Source: Xenopus tropicalis
Lineage: Eukaryota > Chordata > Amphibia > Anura > Pipidae
Reading direction: 5' to 3'
NCBI RefSeq assembly: GCF_000004195.4
Contig: NC_030680.2
Coordinates: 149,262,545-149,326,544, forward strand
DNA length: 64,000 nucleotides
Below are positions 42,614-54,870 of this stretch, piece by piece. How positions within the stretch are numbered: position 1 is the stretch's first letter; each line of letters starts with the position of its first letter. Under the pieces are notes generated by a model that saw nothing but the letters and a program-made list of their open reading frames with translations, was not told where the DNA came from and made no database searches. The position numbers were made by a program, and so were the translations under genes.

Positions 42614-44558
42614 ATCTACTGTCTCCATCTTGTCCTACTGTCTCCATCTTGTCCTACTGTCTCCATCTTGCCCTACTGTCTCCATCTTGTCCTACTGTCT
42701 CCATCTTGTCCTACTGTCTTCATCTTGTCCTACTGTCCCCATCTTGTCCTACTGTCCCCATCTTGCCCTACTGTCTCCATCTTGCCCTACTGTCTCCATC
42801 TTGTCCTACTGTCTCCATCTTGCCCTACTGTCTTCATCTTGCCCTACTGTCTCCATCTTGCCCTACTGTCTCCATCTTGTCCTACTGTCTCCATCCTGTC
42901 CTACTGTCTCCATCCTGCCCTACTGTCTCCATCTTGCCCTACTGTCTCCATCTTGTCCTACTGTCTCCATCCTGCCCTACTGTCTCCATCTTGCCCTACT
43001 GTCTCCATCTTGCCCTACTGTCTCCATCTTGTCCTACTGTCTCCATTTTTCCCTACTGTCTCCATCTTGCCCTACTGTCTCCATCTTGTCCTACTGTCTC
43101 CATCTTGTCCTACTGTCTCCATCTTGCCCTACTGTCTCCTTCTTGTCCTACTGTCTCTATCTTTCCCTACTCTCTCCATCTTGCCCTACTTTCTCCATCT
43201 TGCCCTACTTTCTCCATCTTGCCCTACTGTCTCCATCTTGCCCTACTTTCTCTATCTTGTCTTACTGACTCCATCTTACCCTACTGTCTCCATCTTGCCC
43301 TACTGTCTCCATCTTGCCCTACTGTCTCCATCTTGCCCTACTGTCTCCTTCTTGTCCTACTGTCTCTATCTTTCCCTACTCTCTCCATCTTGTCCTACTG
43401 TCTCCATCTTGCCCTACTGTCTCCTTCTTGTCCTACTGTCTCTATCTTTCCCTACTCTCTCCATCTTGTCCTACTGTCTCCATCTTGCCCTACTGTCTCC
43501 ATCTTGCCCTACTGTCTCCTTCTTGTCCTACTGTCTCTATCTTTCCCTACTCTCTCCATCTTGCCCTACTTTCTCCATCTTGCCCTACTTTCTCCATCTT
43601 GCCCTACTGTCTCCATCTTGCCCTACTTTCTCTATCTTGTCTTACTGACTCCATCTTACCCTACTGTCTCCATCTTGCCCTACTGTCTCCATCTTGTCCT
43701 ACTGTCTCTATCTTTCCCTACTCTTACCCTACTGTCTCCATCTTGCCCTACTGTCTCCATCTTGCCCTACTATCTCTATCTTGTCTTATTGACTCCATCT
43801 TGCTCTACTCTCTCCATCTTGCCCTACTGTCTCCATCTTGCCCTACTGTCTCCATCTAATCCTACTCTCTCCATCTTATCCTACTGTCTCTATCTTGTCC
43901 TACTGTCTCCATCTTGCCCTACTGTCCCCATCTTGCCCTACTGTCTCCATCTTGCCCTACTGTCTCCATCTTGCCCTACTATCTCTATCTTGTCTTATTG
44001 ACTCCATCTTGCTCTACTCTCTCCATCTTGCCCTACTGTCCCCATCTTGCCCTACTGTCTCCATCTTGCCCTACTGTCTCCATCTTGCCCTACTGTCCCG
44101 ATCTCGTCCTACTGTCTCCATCTCGCCCTACTGTCTCCATCTTGCCCTACTGTCTCCATCTTGCCCTACTATCTCTATCTTGTCTTATTGACTCCATCTT
44201 GCTCTACTCTCTCCATCTTGCCCTACTGTCTCCATCTTGCCCTACTTTCTCCATCTAATCCTACTCTCTCCATCTTATCCTACTGTCTCTATCTTGTCCT
44301 ACTGTCTCCACTGTCTCCATCTTGCCCTACTGTCCCCATCTTGCCCTACTGTCTCTATCTTGCCCTACTGTCTCCATCTTGCCCTACTGTCCCCATCTTG
44401 CCCTACTGTCTCCATCTTGCCCTACTGTCTCCATCTTGCCCTACTGTCCCCATCTTGTCCTAATGTCTCCATCTTGCCCTACTGTCTCCATCTTGCCCTA
44501 CTGTCTCCATCTTGCCCTACTGTCTCCATCTTGCCCTGCGGTCTTTATCTTCTCCTGC
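42614..44558 (-). repeat. 19-bp minisatellite, locus 2 (inverted, ~102 units)
   Basis: The unit is 'ctgtctccatcttgccctac', read with a 19-bp period, the inverse of 24152-24701. Higher-order copies are visible: a run of variants ending 'cttactgactccatcttacc' repeats 380 bp apart (43184 and 43564, 20 units). 'tatctctatcttgtcttatt' recurs at 43771, 43980 and 44170, 11 and 10 units apart. All long frames here are artefacts. Confidence 0.97.
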
Positions 44559-45247
44559 TGTTACCTTTCGACCCATATTTCTCTTCTCCACCCTTTCCCA
44601 TGACCCTGTAGGGGCCCCAGTCTGCCTTAAAATATATCTCTGTTTGTTGGTTTTAGGGTTACTGAATACCCAGAATTCCCCATACAGACAAACACATCAG
44701 CGTGCCCCCCTGTAATGATGAGACGGGCAGAGACATCACAAGTAGAGCGGTAACGGTCTCGTTGGAGATGTCACGTTCTTAGTGTCAGAGACAAAATCCA
44801 TTGTTTCCTTTGGTCCCGGCAGGCGCAGTCTCACTGTGACACGAGGAGACCCCCGGCTGTCTCTGTGCATTAAGGGACTTATTCTCAGGAAGGGAAAGTT
44901 GATCGGATCCTTATAGTAACCCCCCCCCCATTCTAGTCTTTTAGGGATCGTCTCGCTTCCAAACGACCCCAGAAAGTATTCGCGTCTCTTTCAACGAGAA
45001 GTAAGAGAAAACAAAACAGGAAATCTGCAAAATTCCCAGTCGCAGCCAAAAACAATTCCTAATGCGCTAAGTGCAACCGCGTCACTAGGGAGACATGAGA
45101 GCGGCCTGATCTTATCCCTTCCATTGCCCCACCCACTTATAGGGTTATGGCAGGACAAGGGCAGATATAATATCTCATTCTTATAACTACAAACACTCTT
45201 GCATATTACAGTTAGGGATTAATGAAACAATGTATTAAGGTCACGGA
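44559..45247. other. erc2: intron, unassigned
   Basis: No exon seen; a C-run lies near 44922. Confidence 0.4.
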
Positions 45248-45593
45248 TTGGGGTTGGTAGCACTAGGTAGGTACCTAATATATAGGGACAGAGACAGGGG
45301 AAAGTGTTGGAAGGGTTACTGCCTGCCCTGCTCTCATTTCCCTACAGAAATAGGGGTTGGTAGCACTAGGTAGGTACCTAATATATAGGGGCAGAGACAG
45401 GGGAAAGTGTTGGAAGGGTTACTGCCTGCCCTGCTCTCATTTCCCTACAGAAATAGGGGTTGGTAGCACTAGGTAGGTACCTAATATATAGGGGCAGAGA
45501 CAGGGGAAAGTGTTGGAAGGGTTACTGCCTGCCCTGCTCTCATTTCCCTACAGAAATAGGGGTTGGTAGCACTAGGTAGGTACCTAATATATA
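45248..45593 (+). repeat. 103-bp minisatellite, copy 2 (~3.4 units)
   Basis: Same unit as 7906-9047, same orientation, with intact 'ctctcatttccctacag'. It passes without a gap into the 94-bp array. Confidence 0.95.
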
Positions 45594-46230
45594 ATATGTA
45601 CAGAGAGATACCATAAAACTATGGCTCATAGGGATTCCCCTGTACTAAGCACAATTCAGCAGGAACAGCCCCCTAAGTTTGCCCATAGCCTGTACAGAGA
45701 GATACCATAAAACTATGGCACATAGGGATTCCCCTGTACTAAGCACAATTCAGCAGGAACAGCCCCCTAAGTTTGCTCATAGCCTGTACAGAGAGATACC
45801 ATAAAACTATGGCACATAGGGATTCCCCTGTACTAAGCACAATTCAGCAGGAACAGCCCCCTAAGTTTGCTCATAGCCTGTACAGAGAGATACCATAAAA
45901 CTATGGCACATAGGGATTCCCCTGTACTAAGCACAATTCAGCAGGAACAGCCCCCTAAGTTTGCTCATAGCCTGTACAGAGAGATACCATAAAACTATGG
46001 CACATAGGGATTCCCCTGTACTAAGCACAATTCAGCAGGAACAGCCCCCTAAGTTTGCTCATAGCCTGCACAGAGAGATACCATAAAACTATGGCACATA
46101 GGGATTCCCCTGTACTAAGCACAATTCAGCAGGAACAGCCCCCTAAGTTTGCTCATAGCCTGCACAGAGAGATACCATAAAACTATGGCACATAGGGATT
46201 CCCCTGTACTAAGCACAATTCAGCAGGAAA
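45594..46230 (+). repeat. 94-bp minisatellite, copy 2 (~6.8 units)
   Basis: Same unit as 30991-32274, same orientation. The junction at about 45593 is 'cctaatatataatatgtaca'. Confidence 0.95.
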
Positions 46231-46632
46231 TTATGTAGGTTTAGTTTAGAATTTTTTTTCCATCGTTAAATCACTTTTTAAAATTATTTATTTTGTAGCT
46301 ATGGATGTCAATTATTTTGTGTGGACAATATCAATTTTGTGATATCAATTGGATGTTTGTGTCTACAGAATTGATGTTTTTTAGATAACATTGATTCTTG
46401 GATGTGTTGCCTACACAATACACAAAGCCTGAGCGCAAACAAAGCCACAAACCCAGTAGTCTTTGGTGTTAATTTAGGTTTAGGTGCAACAACAACTGAT
46501 CATTTCTATTACGTTTCTCAATACAATAAAAGACGTAGACGTTTTTGGTCCATACTACAAGCTATTTACTTACCTTTCCTTGGGGCGGGACTGTTTTATT
46601 GCACTAAATCTGCTTTAAACACTCCCCTCTAT
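46231..46632. other. erc2: intron, unassigned
   Basis: AT-rich, with repeated short phrases 'tatcaattttgtgatatcaa' near 46328. No exon seen. Confidence 0.4.
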
Positions 46633-47037
46633 ACAGGTGTGGGACCCGTTATCCAGAATGCTCGGGACCTGGGGTTTTCCGGATAAGGGATCTTTCCGTA
46701 ATTTGGATCTCCATAACTGCTAACAATAATTTAAACATTAAATAAACCCAATAGGGCTGTTCTGCCCCAATAAGGGGTAATTATATCTTAGTTGGGATCA
46801 AGTACAGGTACTGTTTTATTATTACAGAGAAAAGGGAATAATTTAACCATTAAATAAACCCAATAGGGCTGTTCTGCCCCAATAAGGGGTAATTATATCT
46901 TAGTTGGGATCAAGTACAGGTACTGTTTTATTATTACAGAGAAAAGGGAATCATTTAACCATTAAATAAACCCAATAGGGCTGTTCTGCCCCCAATAAGG
47001 GGTAATTATATCTTAGTTGGGATCAAGTACAGGTACT
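46633..47037. mobile_element. MITE with 113-bp expansion, locus 3 (truncated)
   Basis: The left end is 'acaggtgtgggacccgttat' with 'tccggataagggatctttcc'. The inverted 113-bp unit occupies 46733-47037 (~2.7 copies), and the sequence then breaks off, so the right end is missing. Confidence 0.88.
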
Positions 47038-47724
47038 GTGACCACATCCTTCCAGCTAATGACAAACCTCATTGTGTAGAATCTTGTATTGAATCTTCCT
47101 GCTGAAAAGCCTAACCCATTGTATTATATGGAGCTTATCTGGGATCGGCTATGTAACCTGTACCCTTTTGCCCTGTTTCACACTGAATGGCTGCCCCCGG
47201 GGCTACACAGCAGCTCAGCCATATAAACCAATCCCACAGATACATGATATTAAAAGGCAAATAAATCCCTTTAATCTTTGGGGACCTGCCTTTATATGAT
47301 CGAAAGCCCCTCCATATTTTCCCTGCCTTGATGGGGCTTAACAGTAAATCACGTTCCTATTTATTTAGAAGACGTAAAATAAAAATAATCTATAGCCCCA
47401 GACTTTTTATAGTGCTTTAAAAATATCTCAGTACTGAATCACGTTAAGCCGCGTTTGTTTGGGGTCGGCACGGGGACGGGCTGTTAGCAACAACACAGCG
47501 ACTGTAAATCCCCCATCTGTCTCTTTATCTGTTACATTTGAGGATAACTGGGGGGATAGGGAATAGGGGAAATCTCTGTTTATTTTGCTTGATTAGAGTG
47601 TTTGTGTTATCCCCTCCGACTCTGGCTTCTCTCCGGCTCTGCTCCTTTAATCTTCCTTTCGTTTCATTCCTGCGCCTCTTCCAGCTGCCGCCTCTAATAG
47701 CCGATATGTCACTGCCCCATTGCA
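47038..47724. other. erc2: intron with a stray piece of the 89-bp unit
   Basis: 'ggctgcccccggggctacac' at 47190 is the inverse of the 89-bp unit at 6328-7487. Otherwise no exon or family seen. Confidence 0.5.
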
Positions 47725-49130
47725 GTATGGGTAGGAGGTGCCATAGTGTTTCCCTTAGACAGTACAGTATGGGGGTACAGCTTATTGTGTGCCCAGAACA
47801 TTCCTTCTCTGTATATTTGTATTTATACATATGGGTAGGAGGTGCCATAGTGTTTCCCTTAGACAGTACAGTATGGGGGTACAGCTTATTGTGTGCCCAG
47901 AACATTCCTTCTCTGTATATTTGTATTTATACATATGGGTAGGGGGTGCCATAGTGTTTCCCTTAGACAGTACAGTATGGGGGTACAGCTTATTGTGTGC
48001 CCAGAACATTCCCTCTCTGTATATTTGTATTTATACATATGGGTAGGGGGTGCCATAGTGTTTCCCTTAGACAGTACAGTATGGGGGTACAGCTTATTGT
48101 GTGCCCAGAACATTCCTTCTCTGTATATTTGTATTTATACATATGGGAAGGAGGTGCCATAGTGTTTCCCTTAGACAGTACAGTATGGGGGTACAGCTTA
48201 TTGTGTGCCCAGAGCATTCCTTCTCTGTATATTTGTATTTATACATATGGGTAGGGGGTGCCATAGTGTTTCCCTTAGACAGTACAGTATGGGGGTACAG
48301 CTTATTGTGTGCCCAGAACATTCCTTCTCTGTATATTTGTATTTATACATATGGGAAGGAGGTGCCATAGTGTTTCCCTTAGACAGTACAGTATGGGGGT
48401 ACAGCTTATTGTGTGCCCAGAGCATTCCTTCTCTGTATATTTGTATTTATACATATGGGTAGGGGGTGCCATAGTGTTTCCCTTAGACAGTACAGTATGG
48501 GGGTACAGCTTATTGTGTGCCCAGAACATTCCTTCTCTGTATATTTGTATTTATACATATGGGTAGGGGGTGCCATAGTGTTTCCCTTAGACAGTACAGT
48601 ATGAGGGTACAGCTTATTGTGTGCCCAGAACATTCCTTCTCTGTATATGTGTATTTATACATATGGGTAGGGGGTGCCATAGTGTTTCCCTTAGACAGTA
48701 CAGTATGGGGGTACAGCTTATTGTGTGCCCAGAACATTCCTTCTCTGTATATTTGTATTTATACATATGGGTAGGGAGTGCCATAGTGTTTCCCTTAGAC
48801 AGTACAGTATGGGGGTACAGCTTATTGTGTGCCCAGAACATTCCTTCTCTGTATATTTGTATTTATACATATGGGTAGGAGGTGCCATAGTGTTTCCCTT
48901 AGACAGTACAGTATGGGGGTACAGCTTATTTTGTGCCCAGAACATTCCCTCTCTGTATATTTGTATTTATACATATGGGTAGGGGGTGCCATAGTGTTTC
49001 CCTTAGACAGTACAGTATGGGGGTACAGCTTATTGTGTGCCCAGAACATTCCTTCTCTGTATATTTGTATTTATACATATGGGTAGGAGGTGCCATAGTG
49101 TTTCCCTTAGACAGTACAGTATGGGGGTAC
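47725..49130 (+). repeat. 104-bp minisatellite, copy 2 (~13.5 units)
   Basis: Same unit and orientation as 262-1828. It has private variants (gggaagg, cagagcattcc, tgagggtac) that appear in alternate units near 48150-48450, showing a 208-bp higher-order unit. Confidence 0.97.
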
Positions 49131-49799
49131 AATAAAAAAATGCAGCCCCATTCTCTAAGTCCTTCTGCCTAAACCAGCTTCTTGGCCATACATCCATCCC
49201 GAACTCCCTCTTGCTCCCTAACTTAGCCACGGTATGGGTGTCATCTCTACAAACAATTAGTGATTGGGAAGTCCATGTCTTTAGCTTTTCACCTAATATT
49301 GAAGTGAATCTAGAGGGTTCCTACTATGTATTAGCAGATTCCTGGGGTGTTGTATGCATCTGCTTTCTCCAGTACCAGTACCAGTACTAGTACCAGTTCT
49401 AAGCTGTCCTCACCTTCACTAAGAATGGCAATGGTGATTTATTGGTGGCCCCTGAGTAATATTGTCTTCTATTCCTTATTTCTTATGTAGCCGAGTGTTT
49501 TGTGGGACTCATAAGTCAACTCTTGGCTCTACTCTTCTCTATTGGGTGCCATATATTTTCCATAGTTGTGTTTATTAAAATGTATAATTACTAAAATCTA
49601 CAATTAGTATGGATGTTGGTATATATAGTTTATGTATGTGAGTGTATCGATAGGTCGGTATGGGTTTGTGTGTGCTGGGAAGGGTTGAGGTTGATGGACT
49701 CCAACCTCACCCCCAACAAAAGTGCCATCTGGTGTTCATGAAAAGATGGTCCAGTCGCTGCTACAGTCAAGGTTGGACTTGTACGTTGACCAATCCCTC
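49131..49799. other. erc2: intron, unassigned
   Basis: A small run of 'ccagtaccagta' lies near 49371. No exon seen. Confidence 0.4.
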
Positions 49800-50112
49800 T
49801 CTAAAGTTGGCCATACACCTTCAGATCTGCTTGCTTGGCCAATTTTGGGAGAATCCAGGCTAATTTGATCGTTTGGCCCTGGAGTATAGGGTTTAAGCAA
49901 ATTCGGTTCAGGGACTGCATCAACGAGCCGATGCGGTCCCCGATCCAACTAGATTTTTTAACCTGCCCGATCGATATCTGCCCAATTTCAGGCCAGATAT
50001 CGATCGGGCCGGCCAGTCGGTGGTACCCCTACACAGACCGATTAGCTGCCGAATCTGTCTAAGGGACCCATATCAGCAGCTACTATAGGCCCGTGTATGG
50101 GCACCTTAAGAT
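49800..50112. mobile_element. 'cccatacacgggc'-family MITE
   Basis: The left end is 'taaagttggccatacacctt' and the right end 'cccgtgtatgggcaccttaa'. The interior has 'atctgcccaatttcaggcc' and 'attagctgccgaatctgtc'. Confidence 0.8.
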
Positions 50113-50880
50113 ATACTTCCATAGATAATTGTGCATATTTGTGTGTTCTTGAGAGGCACTGAGAAATAATATTAAGTGACTGGGGGAGGAAGATATTGGA
50201 GCAGGTTTCCATTAACCAATTCTGACCCAACTGAGGACCTCATTTTCCTCGAAAGGGGGGCAGCTATCTCCTTATTCTGGGCTATTAATGGAAATGGCTT
50301 CATCCCAAAGCCCCATAAAACCAACCATTGTATTTGAGATTCCATTAGTAAAGTTCTGGCCCAAACGGTTGTAGTTAGCATTAGTAGGTGCCTGTGGATA
50401 ACGAGCTATGGGTCAGGAATATATTGGCTTTTAGCTCAGCGAGTCGCTTTCTGCTTGGAACCACTTGTATATTTTCATTGTAGAAGAATGTATACACTTA
50501 GCTTCCCCTTGCCTGAAGGGCGGGACAAACGCACTGCTCATTGTCAGGAACAGCTCCCATGGTTGGCGCTGGCAATCAGATCTGGCAACCGTTCCGCTCC
50601 CTCGTTGGCTGAGCGAGTCCTGTATTCTGTAGCCGACAGTTTGCCGTATGTTCCCTTCCAATCAATCACATGTGCCCCGGGCATTCTGTTCATTGCCCAA
50701 TACAAAATGTCCCTTTGATCTGACTCGTCAGATCCATCATCCATGCACCTTCATCAGATCCAATCCGACCCATAGTTCTTTATTTCATTTCTATTTCATC
50801 TATTTATTGTCACTTTTTACAATTTTTTAAATAAATGATTTATTTGACTTATTTTTTGGGAGGAATTTTAATTTGATAAA
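50113..50880. other. erc2: intron, unassigned
   Basis: Open frames of 60-87 codons overlap on both strands around 50450-50720, but no domain is recognisable and there is no ERC2 similarity. Confidence 0.4.
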
Positions 50881-51846
50881 TTATTTATAGTATTTTTTAT
50901 TTTTTTTTATTAATTATTTTATATTTTGTTTTTGGTATATCTTTTTATGTTTTTTACTCTTTAATTTGTATTTTTTTTTTGCTTAATTTTTTATTTATTT
51001 GTTTCATTTTTCTTATCTTTTTTTTTTTTTTATAAATTATGAAGATTTAAATGAAATACCTCATTGGGATGACATTTATTTTGTTTCATTTTTCATTTCA
51101 TTTTGTTTATTTTTTTATTTTTTATTTTTTTTATTAATTATTTTATATTTTGTTTTTGGTATATGTTTTTATATTTTTTACTCTTTGATTTGTATTTTTT
51201 TTTTGCTTAATTTTTTATTTATTTGTTTCATTTTTCTTATCTTTTTTTTTTTTTATAAATTATAAAGATTTAAATGAAATACCTCATTGGGATGACATTT
51301 ATTTTGTTTCATTTTTCATTTCATTTTGTTTATTTTTTTATTTTTTATTTTTTTTTATTAATTATTTTATATTTTGTTTTTGGTATATGTTTTTATATTT
51401 TTACTCTTTGATTTGTATTTTTTTTTGCTTAATTTTTATTTATTTGTTTCATTTTTCTTATCTTTTTTTTTTTTTATAAATTATGAAGATTTAAATGAAA
51501 TACCTCATTGGGATGACATTTATTTTGTTTCATTTTTCTTTTAATCTATTTTTTTGATTTTATTTTGTTTATTTTTTATTTTTTTTATTTTTTATAAATT
51601 ATGAAGATTTAAATGAAATACCTCATTGGGATGACATTTATTTTGTTTCATTTTTCATTTTATTTTGTTTATTTTTTTATTTTTTTATTATTTATAAATG
51701 ATGAAGTTTTAAATAAAATACCTCATTGGGATGATATTTTTTTTTTTTTTTTTTTCTTTTAATCATTTACCTATTTTTACATATTATTTTTTTCGTCTAG
51801 GTTTTTGTTTTTTAAAAAAAAATGTAATAAAGTTTCAAATACAATG
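50881..51846 (+). repeat. ~222-bp T-rich tandem repeat (~4 units)
   Basis: 'gtttcatttttcttatcttt' recurs at 51001, 51225 and 51446, and 'gaaatacctcattgggatga' recurs near 51054, 51278, 51498 and 51617. The last copy is split by the hAT MITE at 51855, and its remainder 'cctcattcggatgacatt' follows at 52099. Confidence 0.88.
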
Positions 51847-51854
51847 CCTCATTC

Positions 51855-52098
51855 CAGGGTTTGACTGGGCCCCCGGGACACCAGGAAAACCCCCCGGCAG
51901 CCTGTTGCTGCTCCCCCATCCACCGATGTCCTCCCCTGACGCGTTTCACTTATGAGCGCTCAGGGGAAGTCATCGGACGTGTCCCTCGGGGGGTTAGGGG
52001 AGAACGTTGGAAGATGGGGCTGGCGGGGGTACCTTGGGAAGTGCGGGGCCCCTGGGGCGGTAGCTCCGATCAGCTCTGCACCCCCCAGTGTGACCCTG
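51855..52098. mobile_element. hAT-type MITE with 8-bp target duplication
   Basis: The ends are 'cagggtttgactgggccc' and 'cagtgtgaccctg'. The 8 bp cctcattc stand at 51847-51854 and 52099-52106. Same family as 10417-10602, and inserted in the T-rich repeat. Confidence 0.92.
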
Positions 52099-52227
52099 CC
52101 TCATTCGGATGACATTCTCGTTTGTTTAGTTTCTCCCTATTTTTTAAAACATATATCAACTTACTGGGTATAAATTACACATATTATATTGTTTAGATAC
52201 AGAAAAGAAATACAGAGAAAGATCTTA

Positions 52228-52733
52228 AAGGGGAACTGTCACCCTAAAGGCCCCCATACACGGGCCGATTTTTTACTGTCAAACGACCAATTCCCGAACG
52301 ATCCGATACTATCGTTAAGTTATCGTATCGTTGATGGTGTGCGAACGATCGTCGGCCCACTAATCCACCCGACATTATTGTCCCCAAAATCTATCGGCCA
52401 GGTTTAAAAATTTTAGTCGTTTAACGATAAAATCTGCCAGTTGGTGTGAGTGTCAGACATTTGTCTTGGAACGATTGTTCTCTGCGCGTGCCAAGATTGC
52501 CAGCAGCGGAAGTCAACGAACATAAATAAATAAATACCGCTTCCGCCGCGACATTGGATCGTAGGTAGATGTACCATCGTACGTATTTTCCGATAATGAT
52601 ATGATGAAATCTTTTGCAAATTATCGTTGCCCGAGGATGGCATATCGTATGGAAACCCAATTGCCATACGATCGTTTGTCGATATAATCATTCGTCGCAC
52701 AACGAGTGAAATCGCCTGGTGTATGGGGACCTT
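52228..52733. mobile_element. 'cccatacacgggc'-family MITE next to a T2-type end
   Basis: 'ttaaaggggaactgtcaccc' (52228) is a T2-type terminus. Directly after it, 'taaaggcccccatacacggg' opens the second element, which closes with 'gtgtatggggaccttagg'. It has many internal cgat and atcgt inverted pieces. This looks like nested insertion. Confidence 0.78.
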
Positions 52734-53274
52734 AGGAAATAATCCCAAATCCTTGTGTATCTTATTAGTAGAGCAAAATAAACTTTGCTGACACTGTATA
52801 AATTTTTTAATTTCTTTTTCCTTTAGTCAGGGAATTTACAGTCACAGCCAGCAGGCCGGCGCCATTTTGTGTACTGTGTTATTAAGGGAAGCTTTTTTTC
52901 ACCCCAAAATCTTATACATTTGCTATCTGGGTGATATTTAGGAAGTGCTAAATGGAAAATGAAAGTAATTGTAATTGAAAAATCTGAGCTGTCAATCATA
53001 TATTTCTTGCCCCGCCTCTATGCCGGAGGCCCCGCCCCCCATGACATTGCCCGTGCCTGGCTATCTTTGTCGGCAGAGGTGGCAACTCTATATTGTACGC
53101 TATTTTATACTGTTTAACAGATTATTTTAGGTGCTGAAATTATTCTTTAATGAGAGGCGCATAAAAGAACATTCTCGGGGGGAGGAGGGAACCCTGGCAC
53201 AAAAATGTTTATTTATCGTGTTAAGAAAAAATGGCCGGAGCTGTATGATTAAATTGGCCTTTAAACTATTTCAG
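52734..53274. other. erc2: intron upstream of the last exon
   Basis: Unique-looking; 'cagtcacagccagcaggccg' near 52840 may be repeat-derived. It ends in the acceptor 'ctttaaactatttcag'. Confidence 0.45.
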
Positions 53275-53410
53275 GCTCATGAAGGATCAGAACAAAAAGG
53301 TGGCCAACCTGAAGCACAATCAGCAGATGGAGAAGAAGAAGAACGCTCAGCTAATGGAAGACGCCCGGAGACGGGACGATAATATCCCAGACAACGCTCA
53401 GCAGATGCAG
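53275..53410 (+). CDS. erc2: ERC2 coding exon (1 nt + 45 codons)
   Basis: The acceptor is 'aaactatttcag' and the donor 'atgcag|gttggt', a weaker donor. The first G completes a codon begun two exons earlier. The rest reads LMKDQNKKVANLKHNQQMEK and on to DDNIPDNAQQMQ. KHNQQ.EKKKNAQL is the ERC2 form; ERC1 has KHKEQVEKKKSAQ. This coiled-coil piece precedes the C-terminal part of the protein; the following exons are outside the window. The intron before it is ~28 kb (25037-53274) and holds the 12-nt and 6-nt candidates. Complementary 19-bp and 113-bp arrays lie on both sides. There are no stops or shifts. Confidence 0.97.
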
Positions 53411-53629
53411 GTTGGTTCTGTTATATTCTTTCCAGACTTACCTCTGGGGTAACATATAGCCCAAAATGCACCAAAAATGTTCCATAAATGCATTCAAAGT
53501 AAAATGAATCTCATAAATGATTAATTTATAAGAGTCCCTGTGAGTCCCAGACTGGAGGAGAAGTTGGTCATGTTGGGTGTAACTGTTGGGCTCAGGGGGC
53601 AGATGTCTTTTATTTTACTGGTCTAAAGG
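53411..53629. other. erc2: intron, unassigned
   Basis: Nothing recognised downstream of the donor. Confidence 0.4.
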
Positions 53630-53835
53630 TGGAAATACATGGGTAGCTGTGGATTCAGGTCCTTTAGACCGATTCAGCAGCTTATCTGGGCACCCCTGAT
53701 GGGCCTCCCCGACCGAGATGAGGCCTAAAATTGGGGAGATCTTGATAGGGCAGGAATGTGCCGGCTCGTTGATGCGCCCCTCGATCCAATGGCGCCTATG
53801 CTCGCTGTTTAAATTCGATCATTTGGCCCTCGGTG
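53630..53835. mobile_element. partial 'cccatacacgggc'-family MITE
   Basis: 'aaaggtggaaatacatgggt', 'gattcagcagcttatctggg' and 'cctaaaattggggagatctt' match the family in the inverse sense; the far end is diverged. Confidence 0.6.
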
Positions 53836-54311
53836 GGAATAGCGGGAGAAATCCTTTGTGAACAATGCGGCCAAATACTGAACTGAAGTCGAATCTGCAT
53901 ATGCAAAGGAACCAACCAAGGGGCTAAAAAGAACAGACGGAAAATTTTCAACTTCAATGTTTATGTGGCAAAAAGTTACATAGGATTCGGATTTGGTTCA
54001 GCCAGGACCAAAATAAAATTGGTGAAAAAGGCAGAATCTTGGCCCAATCCCGAACCAAATCCTGCATTCTGTGCATCCCTAAAAGTAACAGGGCGTAATT
54101 ATCTATGCAACATACCCGGTGGTCACTGGGGTGGGGGGCAGGACCATGAGGTTTGCTGTATTGTAGTCCCCCCTTTCTGGCCACCTTTTTTTAAAAAGAG
54201 CGGCCGGCCTGGGAGGTTCAGGACGGTGCGGGTCTGGAGGGGGCAGGAGAGGAGGGACTGTTTGTGCCGGGATCCCTCAAAAGATATCTTTGCAGGGGGC
54301 CCGACGCAACC
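53836..54311. other. erc2: intron, unassigned
   Basis: No exon. A 282-codon frame starts at 53965 but consists of unrelated intron followed by the 23-bp array. Confidence 0.4.
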
Positions 54312-54870
54312 AAGTTACGCCACTGGAAAGAAAGAAGTAATCCCACTGGAAAGGAAGAAGTTACACGCCACTGGAAAGGAAGAAGTTACACGCCACTGGA
54401 AAGGAAGAAGTTACGCCACTGGAAAGGAAGAAGTTACCCCACTGGAAAGGAAGAAGTTACGCCACTGGAAAGGAAGAAGTTACCCCACTGGAAAGGAAGA
54501 AGTAATCCCACTGAAAAGGAAGAAGTTACGCCGCTGGAAAGGAAGAAGTTACGCTACTGGAAAGGAAGAAGTTACGCCACTGGAAAGGAAGAAGTTACGC
54601 CACTGGAAAGGAAGAAGTAATCCCACTGAAAAGGAGGAAGTTACGCCACTGGAAAGGAAGCAGTTACGCCACTGGAAAGGAAGAAGTTACGCCACTGGAA
54701 AGGAAGAAGTTACGCCACTGGAAAGGAAGAAGTTACGCCACTGGAAAGGAAGAAGTTACGCCACTGGAAAGGAAGAAGTTACGCCACTGGAAAGGAAGAA
54801 GTTACGCCACTGAAAAGGAAGAAGTTACGCCACTGGAAAGGAAGAAGTTACGCCACTGGAAAGGAAGAAG
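54312..54870 (+). repeat. 23-bp minisatellite (~24 units)
   Basis: The unit is 'gttacgccactggaaaggaa' plus gaa, with variants 'gttaccccactgg' and 'gtaatcccactg'. Strongly purine-rich between the ttacgcc cores. Confidence 0.96.

Noticed and set aside
42297..44611. Frames of up to 450 codons resembling CLHLALLSPSCPTVSI
   Set aside because: 19-bp array without stops in the sense frames; the same false peptide appears from the other loci of this repeat.
53965..54813. 282-codon frame
   Set aside because: First third is unrelated intron, the rest is the 23-bp array; no relation to the ERC2 exon upstream.
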